In this document: piece by piece, positions 34,281 through 45,268 of the stretch
Numbering within the stretch: the first letter of the stretch is position 1
Layout of the letters: every line of letters begins with the position of its first letter
NCBI GenBank assembly: GCA_038087015.1
Contig: JASBNA010000005.1
Span: 1,116,001-1,180,000 of the forward strand
Direction: 5' to 3'
DNA: 64,000 bases
Origin: Cerrena zonata
Taxonomy: Eukaryota > Basidiomycota > Agaricomycetes > Polyporales > Cerrenaceae
Program-made: the position numbers and the translations under genes
Notes under the pieces: model-generated
The model's input: only the letters and a program-made list of their open reading frames with translations
Told to the model about the DNA's origin: nothing
Databases searched by the model: none

Positions 34281-35668
34281 ATGCAGGTGCTTTCTACAGA
34301 TCAATTGTTGAAGCAGCGGAGCATGGAGGTAAGTACATTCTCTTACTGTCTTGTCAATACGACTCATGGGGTCACAGATTAACGACAACGCTCTTGCAGA
34401 ACTCCGCGATGCATACTCCAGGCTCACTTATAGTCAACTCGTCCTCTTCTGTACTGTCAGATCCTTACCCACCTCTGGTTCTCAAGACGACCTTGTCGCA
34501 GAACTTGCTCACCATGACATGAAGATCTACCCTTTCCCAATGGAAACTAAATGCCCTGTCTTAAATGGCGTCAATGGCTCATCACATACATCCAAACAAC
34601 GACCGCGACACGCAAAAGCCCCTGATCTACCTGTTGAAATCCTTGCTGAAATCATGGACCACATAGGGGACTGGGAACTTGCAAAAGCTGTGGGTGTTCC
34701 TACTTCAACGCCACAGCCTCTCACTTGGACTCGAGCCACTCAAGCCGATCATGCCATCTTGACTGGATACTTACCTGTCCTCCGCGCAGCCGATCCAACA
34801 TTACACCCTCCTACGAAAGTGGGCGCGAAAGTAGCAGTACGATTTGGCTATGTCAACGTGCTTGATTATCTTCTAAACCAATATCCATCCCTTTTTCGAT
34901 CCCTGTTCGGTGATGGTTCGTTACCTCTAACAGCTTCGCACCACGGTCGAACCTCTGTTCTCTCATGGTGGAAAAATGCACTTGAGCATTATCCGACTGT
35001 CGTCTTGCCCTTATCATCGGATCAGGTTGCAGAAGCCATTAATAGGGCATCTCGGAACGGTCAGGTTGTGTCATTGGATTGGTGGGCTCACTCTGGGATC
35101 CCTTTCCATTGTACAGAAGTCGCTTTAGAGATGGCTAGCGCAAACAAGCGATTAGAAGTCTTACAATGGTGGAAAGAACATTGTCTGGCTAAGCATGTTC
35201 CGTTGAAGACTGGACGTGCAATGGACATGGCGAGTATTGCCGGTCATGTCGAGGTTCTGGAGTGGTGGGCAAGGTCGTCAAAGGTAGAGTTGACGTATGA
35301 TCGACAAGCTATGTATCATGCAAGCTGTCATGGGAAGGTACGTATTCACCGACCTTTCTTATCTCTCGTCTCTTACATTCCCCCGACTTCTTTTTTAGGT
35401 CGACGTTCTCCAGTGGTGGTTACAGAGTAACCTTCAACTAATCTTCGAGCACGAGTGCCTTGTTGGGGCAACGCGCCATAATAAACCGGATGTTCTCGAA
35501 TGGTGGGATAAAAGTCAACTCCTTATACAATATCGTATGTGCGATATCGAAGAAGCCCTGGAGGATGCTATTGGTGGGGGAGAAGCTGCTAGGGAGTGGT
35601 GGAAAAAGAAAGGCGTGGATTTTAACGCCAATGACACCGAGTGGATGAAATATCGCAATTTAAACTGA
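34281..35668 (+). CDS. SAP-domain, F-box-like and ankyrin-type repeat protein, 425 aa
   Basis: Exons 34281-34328, 34378-35337 and 35399-35668 join in phase. Residues about 20-60 form a SAP motif (A-Y-S-R-L-T-Y-S-Q-L-V-L-F-C, later G-S-Q-D-D-L-V-A-E-L), usually a DNA- or chromatin-binding helix-turn-helix. Residues about 105-130 (A-P-D-L-P-V-E-I-L-A-E-I-M-D-H-I-G) look like an F-box-type helix. The C-terminal two thirds consists of ankyrin-like units, each with a W-W pair (V-L-E-W-W-A-R-S, V-L-Q-W-W-L-Q-S, V-L-E-W-W-D-K-S). This layout recurs in basidiomycetes; its target is unknown. The start at 34281 gives the only in-phase first exon. Confidence 0.8.
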
Positions 35669-36074
35669 TCTTTTTTGGTGGGCTCCCTATTATTTCCGTT
35701 CTATCACCTCTTCATTCCGTATTCTTCCATATCCCTTTCGCAATGATGATATCCCCCTTCCCCTAGCCACAGCTCGATTTATAGAGTTTTCCTTTTATTT
35801 ACTTGACACAATGCTTTCTTTTGCTTCATATCTATCTGTACCTGCATACCAACCTCATTCGCATTGTACATTACACTCAATTGCCGTAAATGCTTTGTAC
35901 ATCGTAATATCGGACATATAAATCACTATATTCAGTTCCCGAAACGGTCCCGTTATCACTCAAATGAACCAATAAACATTCAGATTGCTAGCGATACAAA
36001 TCGAGGGTAAATAACACACAATGAATGAATAACATACAAAACAACAAAACGAGATAGGGATGAGGAACGAAAGT
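35669..36074. other. Intergenic between convergent genes
   Basis: Pyrimidine-rich 3' region of the SAP/ankyrin gene and AT-rich 3' end of the coiled-coil gene. No coding signal. Confidence 0.5.
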
Positions 36075-38237
36075 TCATCGACGTGACCTTCTTGGATCAC
36101 TTGTGCGGTATGCTTGATCCCAATAAACATCATGTCCGCGAGGGATCGGGGTATCCTTCCTACCGGAACCCGAGCTTGAAGAGGTCGGGCTTGGAAGAAA
36201 GAGGGGTTGAGCTGGACCCGACCTTATTACTCGGACACTAGGAGTAGATCGCGGCTTGTTGGGTAGTTTATGCGTAGGAGGTAGTAGTGATGATTTAATT
36301 CGCAGTGATTCTACAGGGGGTTGGACCGGGGAAAGTGGTGTACGCTTTAACGAAGTAAGAAATTAAAATATATGCCGATTAAGGTAATCAAAATACTTAC
36401 GAGTTGATCATTGTGACCCGAGATCTCTTCGGAACGCAAAGTAGCAGGCCAATTGCTCATCCGTTGTCGTACACTACGGTCTTCTGGTTCATCTATATCT
36501 GTGCTAGAAATTTTGCGCTTCAAGGGGGACAGAGAGGCTCGTTCTGGAGGTATTCCTCCGCGATTGGGTGTGCCTAACCGACTCAGAAGCTGTTGCCGCT
36601 CCTCTATGATACTGCCATACCTATATGTCACTCGGTGTATCAGGTACAGAGTAAGACAGGGTACTTACTTATTGAAGAGTCCGTCCAAAGATGTGAGCTT
36701 TGTAGACATAGCTTGCATCTCTTCGTTTTTAGCACGTAATATCTTTGCCTCCGCTTCCCTTCACGAAGAATTAATACACCTGAAACAAGTGTAAGGGAGT
36801 GAAATACATACAAACGCTGAACTTCCTTCTTCAGAGGTGCTGTCATCTCCGTCATACGAGTCGTGACAGACTCTAACTTCACCTTTGTTTGATTCAACTG
36901 TCCCTCAGCACCCGCGCGTTGTTTCTCAGAAGCCTCGAGGTCATTCTGTAACTTGATGCGAGTTTCCTTCTCCTTCTTCAATTCTCTGCGAAGACCTTTT
37001 TCTATAGTTTGTGATGCTAGCCATTTAGTTGTCATTTGTTTGAGAGCCGTCTCCGTGCCTCCAAGTTTGTCCTGAAGTATATCTATTTCTGTAGGGGTGC
37101 CTAAAAGATATGTGTTCACGTCAGCGAGCCTCGGATGCCACCCAAATCGTTACACTGACGTAGAAACTTGATGTTGACACTGAGTGAGTAGAGCGGTCTT
37201 GTAGGACTGGAGCAATATGCGACAGAAACATCTGAAGGTACTGCGAAATAGGATGACCACGCAGGCTTGGGGTCAAGGAGGCTTATAGCAGCATTAATTG
37301 ACGTGTCCTTTTCAGTAACTGTATGACTTACTCATCTGCGTGCATTCGTCGAGAACCGAACGCCGTAATATCCTCATGGGGTACTTCTGCACCTTCTTGC
37401 ATCTTCCAGCATTTCAGCGGGAAGATGTCGAAGTTGATCTTCTCTGTCTCTACGTCCGCTATAGAATATCATGAAATATAGCCTTGTGTAACGAGAGTGG
37501 ACTTACATGTCTGACGCTTTAACCAATTCGACAGTTTAGGGATTGGACAAGTAATATCTTCCCCTGGTCCAATCACCAGTACGTCCAAGACCATCACATT
37601 GAGACGCGAGTGCAGAACAAAGGGCGAGTTATGTGGAAATTTGTTGTTGATCTTGAGAGAGTATATCTGCGAAATCACAAACCGTTTCAAAGATCAAGGA
37701 ACAGTATGGCTAAATTTCAGGTTTTATATGTGAAGCAAGGTCACTCACCTCTTCTGCCTTTAATGTGACTTTGTTTCGTCGACCCTCCGTTTTGACAGAG
37801 ACTGCGTCTCTGCCATCAGACAGGATGCTAATATCACAATAGGTATTTGAGATCATATTCGTCAAGCTGAAGAGAAGTTAAGGTATCGCGGGCTGGTGTA
37901 TGGGGGTAGGGGGGGTTTCCTAAAAGACGGTCTGAGAGAAGGAAAGAAAGAATACTCCTGGTCTATGGATGCATTCGTTCAAGTTTCAATTTCGACTGAG
38001 CAACTCCCGATCTGTCCACTCTGAGATTTGTGCATGGAGCTTAGCTACAGACATGGGGAGACGCTGTAATATTGAGTGTAAGAATTTCGTCAAGTTACTG
38101 CGCGGTGTCAGCTTGAAGTGAACAGAGAATGAGCAAGAGCACGGTGATGATTCCAATTCTGTGATCTGAGTGGTGATGCAGCAATATGTGCGAGATAAGA
38201 TTAGATCCTCAGTACGTGGCATGACGCACATGAACAT
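36075..38237 (-). CDS. Coiled-coil protein of unknown function, about nine exons
   Basis: N-terminal half appears globular: S-F-S-V-H-F-K-L-T-P-R-S-N-L-T-K-F-L, C-D-I-S-I-L-S-D-G-R-D-A-V-S-V, F-V-L-H-S-R-L-N-V-M-V-L-D-V-L-V-I-G-P and P-A-W-S-S-Y-F-A-V-P-S-D-V-S. The middle (about 37100-36690) is a long heptad-rich coiled coil (E-K-G-L-R-R-E-L-K-K-E-K-E-T-R, then E-G-Q-L-N-Q-T-K-V-K-L). The C-terminus is basic and Ser/Pro-rich (L-K-R-K-I-S-S-T-D, R-R-S-R-R at the stop). The tricky stretch near 37140-37410 is continuous if the intron before V-T-E-K-D-T-S starts at GTGCAG and a 41-nt intron precedes T-P-T-E-I-D. Start at 38237 is the first in-frame ATG. Not recognised; a structural or chromosome-associated role is only a guess. 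Confidence 0.65.
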
Positions 38238-38562
38238 GGTTCGGACTTGACCCAAGTTCCCCAGCTGCTGGTTAATATACGGATAATGGTGAAATAAATA
38301 ACTGTTGAATTAGAATGCTATTGAGGACAGCAGTTGAGAGAAAAGCTCGTCAAATTACGATCCAGAAAGTTGAGATTCAAGATGTAACGCCCGCTTCTTC
38401 AATGACCTCAGCCACAACGTGTCTTTCCCTCATTCTCTCGCTTGGCTTGGACAACACATTGTCTTCTCATACCCTACGTTGTAGGCGAAGTCAGCTACCA
38501 TCTCCGTTGGCTATCGTTGCTACTCTAGAAAACATTACACGACATTCTTTACGCTAGGCAGT
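38238..38562. promoter_or_regulatory. Probable divergent promoter region, coiled-coil gene / HRD3
   Basis: 325 bp separate two head-to-head starts. No further gene is supported; a short open stretch at 38315-38557 has no family resemblance. Confidence 0.4.
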
Positions 38563-41500
38563 ATGTCCCAGAGACGGAAACATAAATCTAAGAAGGCTAG
38601 TTTGATAGCTTTTGGACTCATTGCTCTAGCTGCAGTGTCATCTGGAGCAGGCATAGAGGTATGTAGCTGGGCCGTACATCCCTGAACTTAACCCGACACA
38701 TATTGTAGAATGCTGCACTAGCCAACGACCCGGACCAGGTCGTCGACCACACTGCCGAAGGTGCGTCAATGAACTGCTTCACCCCATGAATATGAATACT
38801 GAGAACACCTTAGCTGCTCGTGCATACAAGCAAGCCATGTCGACCCTTACTGTGTTAAGTAACTTGCCGTCAGCTCAAGCACACGAACGACAGGGAGGAG
38901 CCTTCTCCAGTATTACCTCGCCGAACTCCCTTCTTTCCTCGTTTCTGCCAAACATACAAGGGCAAGGACCACTAGCCAGCGCAATGCGGATAGCGTTGAG
39001 ACTTAAGAATCAACAATGGCTACCGAATATTTTGAATAACTACATCAACAAAGAAAGTGTGTTCTCGAGGCGGAGAGACGAAGAGCTGAAGGGTAGAGCG
39101 GTGAAGGTGTTGGACTTGTTGCAACATGCTTCTGACCTTGGGCACACTGATGCATTGTACACACTTGCTCATATTTCGTTGGTACGTGCATTTTTGATAA
39201 CCGTGTTGCTCCAAACTGACGTCTTACAGTTTCCACCAAATTCATACTTCCCTCACGACCCCTCACTCAGTTTCTCCCTCTTTGACAAACACGCATCAAT
39301 AACCGGCAACGCAACGTCTCAAGCCGTTCTCGGGTTCCTCTACGCCACGGGTTACCACGATGTGGTGCGCATTGATCAAGCAAAAGCACAGTTGTACCTA
39401 ACCTTCGCTGGCCATGGTGGTCATAGAGGTGCACAAATGGCACTTGGATACAGATACTGGAGTGGTATTGGCGTTGCTGAGGACTGTATGACTGCTCTGA
39501 GCTGGTACGAGGATGCAGCTGAACAGGGTAAGTGCTAGCAATTTGTTATAGCTCCACGTTTGTCCTCAATGCGTTGGCTAGCCATGGCGAAATTCATGAC
39601 CGGACCGCCTGGAGGTAGGACACTACCATTGGTCTCACCAAGACTTTCGGACCTCGACGGTGGGGTGTACGGTCCCGGTGCGAGTGTAGCTTCAACAGGT
39701 CCCAACGCAGCCCGGGCAGTCATCAAGACGGCGAATGCTCGGGCCGCCGGTGAGACGTGGGAAGACCTCCTAGAATATTACCTGGTGAGAAAGCCATCTT
39801 TGTCGGACAAAATCCAATCACATATTGAATATTGGACCTTTGTATGACGTAGTTCAACGCCGACAGAGGTGAGGTCGATTTTGCCTACCGTCTCGGCAAG
39901 GTTTTCTATCATGGGAGCGTACACGCCTCCCCCGGTGGGATCGCATCTGGTGGAGATGGCGCAAGCCCCGTTCCTAGAGACTTCCATAGGGCAAGACACT
40001 ACTTCCTTCGTATAGCCCGACAAGTATGGACATCGGATCCTGCTAACCCTCGACACGTTCAACATGCTGGTAAGGAAGATCTTCCTCCGACAGCGGGCTT
40101 TGCGGCCTTGGCAGCTGGGTATCTCGGGCGCATGTACCTAAGAGGCGAAGGTGTCAAGCAAGACCCTATTCTAGCAAAAATGTGGTTCGAGCGAGGTGCC
40201 GATTACGGTGACAAGGAATGTCAAAATGGACTTGGTATCATTTGGCGCGATGGTCTGGTAGACGGCAAAGTGGACATCAAAAAAGCTCTAGCACATTTCG
40301 GAGCGGCCGCCAACCAGGAACTTGCTGAAGCTCATGTCCAACTTGGGAAGTATCACTGGTGTAAGTATTTGTATTCATCTTTCAAATTCTCACATGCCGA
40401 AACCTAACATCGTCATCATGTTTTGAAATCTTTCCAGCTGTCGGCGAAACAAAGTTGGCGACGGTGTATTTTGAGCAGGCCGTTCGATTAGGCTCACCAT
40501 TCGAACCCTATTATTATCTAGCGGAGCTCCAGTCCAAACAAGCTAAGAATACGTTGATCCCACGTAATATCGCCGGGAGTTCCTGTGCGATTGCTGTATC
40601 GTTCTACAAACTTGTGGCTGAGCGCGGCTCCTGGGACGAAGATCTCGTTAGAGATGGAGAGGGGCACTGGCGGATTGGAACGGACCGTGGACGGGAGATG
40701 GCCATGCTCCGCTGGTGGCTTGCCTCAGAGAGAGGGTATGAAGTTGCTCAAAACAACCTGGCATTTGTCTTAGATCAAGGCACGACATCTCCATTTTTAA
40801 CGATATATAATCACTGAAATGATGACTTCACAGACAAGAGCATCCTACGGTTTACAAGGTTTTCGCCCATCTCTCCGTCGAATGATACGGCACGTCTAGC
40901 CCTGACTCAATGGATACGTTCCGCCGCTCAACGCAACGTCGACTCCCTAGTCAAAGTGGGAGACTACTACTATTACGGATTTGGCGTGGCGGATGAGTCT
41001 GAGAGTGGTCGATTCGAGAAGGCTGTCGGATACTACCAGTCGGCTGCGGACACTCAACTGAGCGCGTTGGCGATGTGGAATTTGGGTTACATGTACGAGA
41101 ATGGGATCGGTGTCCCGCAGGATTTCCATCTGGCCAAACGGCATTATGATTTGGCATTGGAAACGAACCAGGAGGCGTATCTGCCTATAGCTCTCTCTCT
41201 CATCAAATTATATGCTCGTAGTATATGGCATACGATACTGGGCGGTACTGGAGGGTTGGACATTTGGGCTGACGACGCGGAAAGTGGTATGTTTGAAATT
41301 GATTACTAGATTATTTGTCATGTTTTTCATATTCTCATGTTTAGGTCAATCATACTATGCTGACCATGAGAATCGTGGGATTGAAGATGGGCGTCGAAGC
41401 GACGGTAGGCAAACATCTGAGAAAGATAGTTCACTTGATGAGGATAGCGATGGTCCGTGGTACATAGGGAAAGCCCGTGATGACTTCAACCGTCGTCAGC

Positions 41501-41926
41501 GTGGTCCGGACCAAGGTGCACCCATTGACGACAACGATGACGATCCTATTCAGGTGGGTTTTTCATATGTTCGTATGGGAACCGGACCTAACTAAGATGT
41601 TTTAGTGGGCAAGAGATAGACGACAGGCAGAAAATGACCGGGATAGCGATTTTGGACCCGAAGATTACTTCGATGGTGCCATGAGAGGCGGTCATCGTGG
41701 GGAAGAGGATGTTGACGACTTTGCAGAGACCATGCTTCTGCTTGTTCTTTGTATAGCTGTTTCGACGCTGTTGTTCATCCGTGGAAGATGGGTAGAGCGG
41801 ATGCGGAGAGAACAAGAGGAGCAACAGCGGCAGCAACCGGGAGCTGCACCAGCTCAACCTGCTCCAGGAGGTCTGTACCCTCCCCCAGGAGATCCCGCTC
41901 GTAACGATTGGGCAGTTCTACGATGA
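38563..41926 (+). CDS. HRD3: HRD3/SEL1L-type ER-associated degradation factor with Sel1 repeats
   Basis: Partner of the HRD1 ubiquitin ligase; its lumenal part recruits misfolded glycoproteins for retrotranslocation. After a basic N-terminus and hydrophobic signal segment (A-S-L-I-A-F-G-L-I-A-L-A-A-V), the protein contains many Sel1-like units: A-V-L-G-F-L-Y-A-T-G-Y, A-Q-M-A-L-G-Y-R-Y-W-S-G-I-G-V, L-G-R-M-Y-L-R-G-E-G-V-K-Q-D, V-G-D-Y-Y-Y-Y-G-F-G-V and L-G-Y-M-Y-E-N-G-I-G-V-P-Q-D. A single transmembrane helix near the C-terminus (M-L-L-L-V-L-C-I-A-V-S-T-L-L-F-I) is followed by a Gln/Pro-rich cytosolic tail. About ten exons, all joints in phase; one intron (from about 40778) has a GC donor. Length and architecture match the family, so I am confident in the call. 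Confidence 0.9.
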
Positions 41927-42258
41927 AAGCATTTATGCATGGAAGTCGGATGATACCTTGCTTGGAATATTTAATGCATATGTATGATTTCGACGAGGAG
42001 TGTGGCATGATAATATCTCTTGCATATACGGCTCTAAGACTGTCATATCATCTGGCTATGGTGGTCAAGCATACGGTAATGTCCAACTATAAATATTTTG
42101 TTTACGACATTAGTCGGAGATGATCTGCGCGGATCCGAGGCGGGCGGCGTAGCGTGGCATGTTAGACGCCCATTGTCCGCATCAGCTTGAGTGGATTTTG
42201 ACCAAGTTCGAACTTAGAAACCCCTATACTGCATTATTTCTTTACTCATTCTGCTGCA
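41927..42258. other. Intergenic between HRD3 and SWIB genes
   Basis: 332 bp between same-strand genes, holding HRD3 3' sequence and the SWIB promoter. No gene seen. Confidence 0.5.
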
Positions 42259-43032
42259 ATGTCTTTTGACTTACAGTCTCTCGCACCACATATCAGGTCT
42301 ATTCTGACTGCTCCAGGCGTTGATCTCGAGACCATTAGCGCAAAACGCGTGCGGAAACGTCTTATTGAAGAGATACCTTCATTGACTTCCGACATTGTAC
42401 GAGACAGAAAGGATGAAATTGATCCCATTATCTCATCGGTCTTCCATGAAGTATTTGGTCCTCAAGGACAAGATGGCGATGAAGAGGAAGAGGAACACTC
42501 GACCAAGAGGAAGCACGAGGATGACGACGGAGATGCTCCACGTCCCAAAAATTCCAAACGGTCTAAGAAGGAGGCACCTACAACGGACGAAGAAATTGCG
42601 AGAAAACTTGATCAGGAACTTAACAGCCGTCAGCGTAGCTCGAGATCCGGGGCCAAACCCAAGAAAACCACTACCAAACGCGGGAAGAAAGTCAAGAGTG
42701 CAGAAACTGTAGACTCGGACGGGGAACAAGACAAACCTAAGAAGAGGGGTGGGGGTTTGAATAAAGAGTATGCTCTTAGGTGGGCCAGACATACGTGTAT
42801 ATCGATTCTTGTAGAGTCTGACATAGTATCTAGTGAACCGCTGGCCATCTTGCTCGGGATAGAGAAACTCTCTCGACCACAGGTTGTAAAACAGATCTGG
42901 GTCTATATCAAGGCCAACGATCTTCAAAACCCAGAAGATAAACGCGAGATTATGTGCGACGAGAAACTTAAGGATCTCTTTCACGCAGACAAGATCAACA
43001 TGTTCAAAATGAACCAACTGCTCGGCCAGTAA
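42259..43032 (+). CDS. DEK_C and SWIB/MDM2 domain chromatin protein, 239 aa
   Basis: Exons 42259-42779 and 42834-43032. Residues 1-60 match a DEK C-terminal-type helical domain (T-I-S-A-K-R-V-R-K-R-L-I-E-E-I). A highly charged linker of Asp/Glu and Lys/Arg runs to about residue 165. The C-terminal SWIB domain reads K-E-Y-A-L-S-E-P-L-A-I-L-L-G-I-E-K-L-S-R and P-Q-V-V-K-Q-I-W-V-Y-I-K-A-N-D-L-Q-N-P-E, then I-M-C-D-E-K-L-K-D-L-F. This is the layout of yeast UAF30/TRI1-type proteins, linked to RNA polymerase I transcription and chromatin. The single intron is 54 nt with no in-frame stop, so an unspliced transcript would add 18 residues inside the SWIB domain. Confidence 0.87.
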   Translation: MSFDLQSLAPHIRSILTAPGVDLETISAKRVRKRLIEEIPSLTSDIVRDRKDEIDPIISSVFHEVFGPQGQDGDEEEEEHSTKRKHEDDDGDAPRPKNSKRSKKEAPTTDEEIARKLDQELNSRQRSSRSGAKPKKTTTKRGKKVKSAETVDSDGEQDKPKKRGGGLNKEYALRWARHTCISILVESDIVSSEPLAILLGIEKLSRPQVVKQIWVYIKANDLQNPEDKREIMCDEKLKDLFHADKINMFKMNQLLGQ

Positions 43033-43403
43033 GCATAGTTTGTCAGTATTGTTTTTACCATGTGGTTGATTAGAGTTCTACCCCCTCTTCAGGCACTTGC
43101 TAGAACCTCATGAAACATCATAGTAATAGCTTAATCTCCTCTGGGTTTCTAGTCCAATGGTTTGTTACATCAGTCATCGTTGCATCTCATTACACTTGCT
43201 CAGAACCTCATCACCTTCCATCGCTATATTATTTTTCTCAGGGATTTTCGCTCATTTTGACTCAACTGCATTGTGTATACTGTACGCCGCTACTGTGATA
43301 TTGTTTAAATCGTACCTCTGTTACTATTCTATCCGTGGAATTTTTGCATCACACTCCGTTTGACGGCGGGGAAACCACATGTGCCATTGAATCATCATCC
43401 ACC
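43033..43403. other. Intergenic between convergent genes
   Basis: 3' regions of the SWIB and prenyltransferase-repeat genes. T-rich; no coding signal. Confidence 0.5.
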
Positions 43404-44739
43404 TCAGTCAGCTGTCGAAAGAGTACGAAGTAAAGAGTCCGCCAAAATGCCCACATCGACACTACAATTAATAGCCCTACCATTCCCCTCGAGCGCCCCA
43501 ACGGTCGCATTGAGCTGCCAAGAAGACATTAACATGCACATACCATAGCCAATATGAACTAGAGGCAGGGCTTACCCGACGTGCGAGCCAGGACAGGAAC
43601 CGGCATGCATGTAGGTTGATTATCCCGCATTTGTCCTCCAATGATGTGTCCTGTCCCGAACCCTTGGGTGCGGTATTTGATAAGTCTCGAACGAATAGAA
43701 TGAGACCCCTGACAATGCTTCCGTCCTCGACACGCTCTATGGATGTGCCAGAATATTGGAAAGTAGAGCGTAAATATAGCCAGAGCGACTCATGGTCCGG
43801 ATAGGCACGTAGAAGGGATTCGGCATGAGTTCGAAGTGTTTGGAAATTGAATGAGTGGAGTACGTTCTCGGAGGGTGATTGAGTTAGATGAGAGGAGACA
43901 TCGTTATGGGACGTTTCTTGTAGGAGTTGTGAGAGTTGGCAGGCATACTGCATAGCAGTGTAGTCTGAAATATGCCGCTCGATCCAGGAGGTAATCCAAC
44001 TGCATTCCTCGTCCAGAACTTCAACCAGGTTAGAATGGCTGGAGTTAGAGCGGAGTCGATTTATTGAAGATACCAATGACCGGACACAGGTGTACCTATG
44101 ATTCCACGCGAAATAATTGCGCGGGTATCTCTCGCAAGCACGAGAAACAATTGAGAGCTCTGAGCGGTAGTCCCCGACACTAAGTGCGATACCGCTCAGA
44201 GTATCATCACCTTCGTCTATATTTTCAGAGTAATTTCTGCGCGACCGTCTAAGCAACCATCGTCTATGATGCCAGAGGGTTGAATGCTTAGAGGCTTCGT
44301 GTGATGATAAGAGTGCAGCCGTAAAATCGAGCTCAACATTGGCATCGATAAAGCCAGAATCCACTAGTATTTTTCGGGTGTTGAGTGCAGTCTGGTGAGC
44401 CGGATTTGCTAGAAGCAGAACGGATGTGGAATTCGCGAGACTAACGTCCCCCGTTTCCACAGAGGACAGCCCTGCCTTGCGGGCATTGGAAAATATGTGG
44501 GAGGCCTCCAGGTATGCACGACATACGGCCTTGAGCGGGATTCCTAGGTTTCGTTCCTCAAAGAGGAACGGCCTATTGTTTGAACATTCTGGGAGCCAGG
44601 CACTAGGATCTCCTGGAAGAATTTCGATACCTACGCTATGATCAATGAGGTTTGTGAGTCCATATGGCTATGGAGGAGGAAGAACTGACGGTGGGATCGG
44701 GCTGTTTAATATCGCGCCCAGTGCAGCCACCAATGCCAT
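43404..44739 (-). CDS. Protein prenyltransferase alpha-subunit repeat protein (PTAR1-like)
   Basis: Helical repeat protein related to the alpha subunit of protein farnesyl/geranylgeranyl transferases. PPTA repeats are visible: L-W-H-H-R-R-W-L-L-R-R, N-Y-F-A-W-N-H-R-Y-T-C-V and E-S-L-W-L-Y-L-R-S-T-F. The N-terminal part (I-E-I-L-P-G-D-P-S-A-W-L) is typical of PTAR1 proteins; in vertebrates PTAR1 forms a geranylgeranyl transferase for the SNARE Ykt6. The N-terminal end is uncertain: from the ATG at 44739 the frame meets TAG at about 44670, but a 65-nt intron with a pyrimidine-rich TTCTTCCTCCTCCATAG acceptor removes it in phase. At the 3' end a GTAAGC donor after L-A-R-R joins an exon ending at 43404; without that intron the frame would stop at 43477. 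Confidence 0.75.
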
Positions 44740-45268
44740 TATGTGGAGGGAGAATTTGCGACCCTCAAGGTCTGAGTTTGACACGAAGCTTGCGAATAAA
44801 CTACGTTCTATCGTAAGTTGTGGTGCGAGGACGGGCGGCTATCAAGGACATGTCTCAAAAAGGAGGACAAGTTCGACCATGAATCTCAGGATGGCGCAAG
44901 TCGTCGCGAGAGATCGTAGGAATGCTTGTGATAACCTATGAGAATCTCTCATGGCAACATTTAGGGGAAGCACTACGTAGATAGGAGATACAGTAGACGA
45001 TGCTGGCAGATCTTGCATGAACACGGCTATCACACTCAAAAATACAGAAAACTCGATTTCATTATTTGGCTATGCTTCTGCATCAAGCAAGCCTAAGTAC
45101 AAGGGCACCCATTGCCTACAATACATCGGGGCTTAAATGAAACGTCCGGAAGCCATGTGTGAATAAGATATGTATGATAGTAGTAGTAATAATTGCTAAG
45201 GGTAGACGATAACGGACCAGTGTTGACAACCAACTCTATCAATGACACCTCCTTCCAATGAGACATGC
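44740..45268. other. Intergenic, no gene seen
   Basis: Upstream of the PTAR1-like gene and downstream of the TmpB-like gene (both minus). Short ORFs only. Confidence 0.5.

Noticed and set aside
37100..37420. Apparent frame break in the coiled-coil gene at 36-38 kb
   Set aside because: A different exon (reading V-T-E-K-D-T-S...C-N-D-L-G) joins both neighbours in phase; the ORF first used was partly intron.
42433..43017. 194-codon minus-strand ORF opposite the SWIB gene
   Set aside because: Shadow of the strongly biased charged linker on the plus strand; no domain and no splice or start support.
44650..44739. In-frame TAG near the start of the PTAR1-like gene as evidence of a pseudogene
   Set aside because: The TAG is the end of a pyrimidine-rich acceptor; removing a 65-nt intron keeps the frame, so the gene may be intact.
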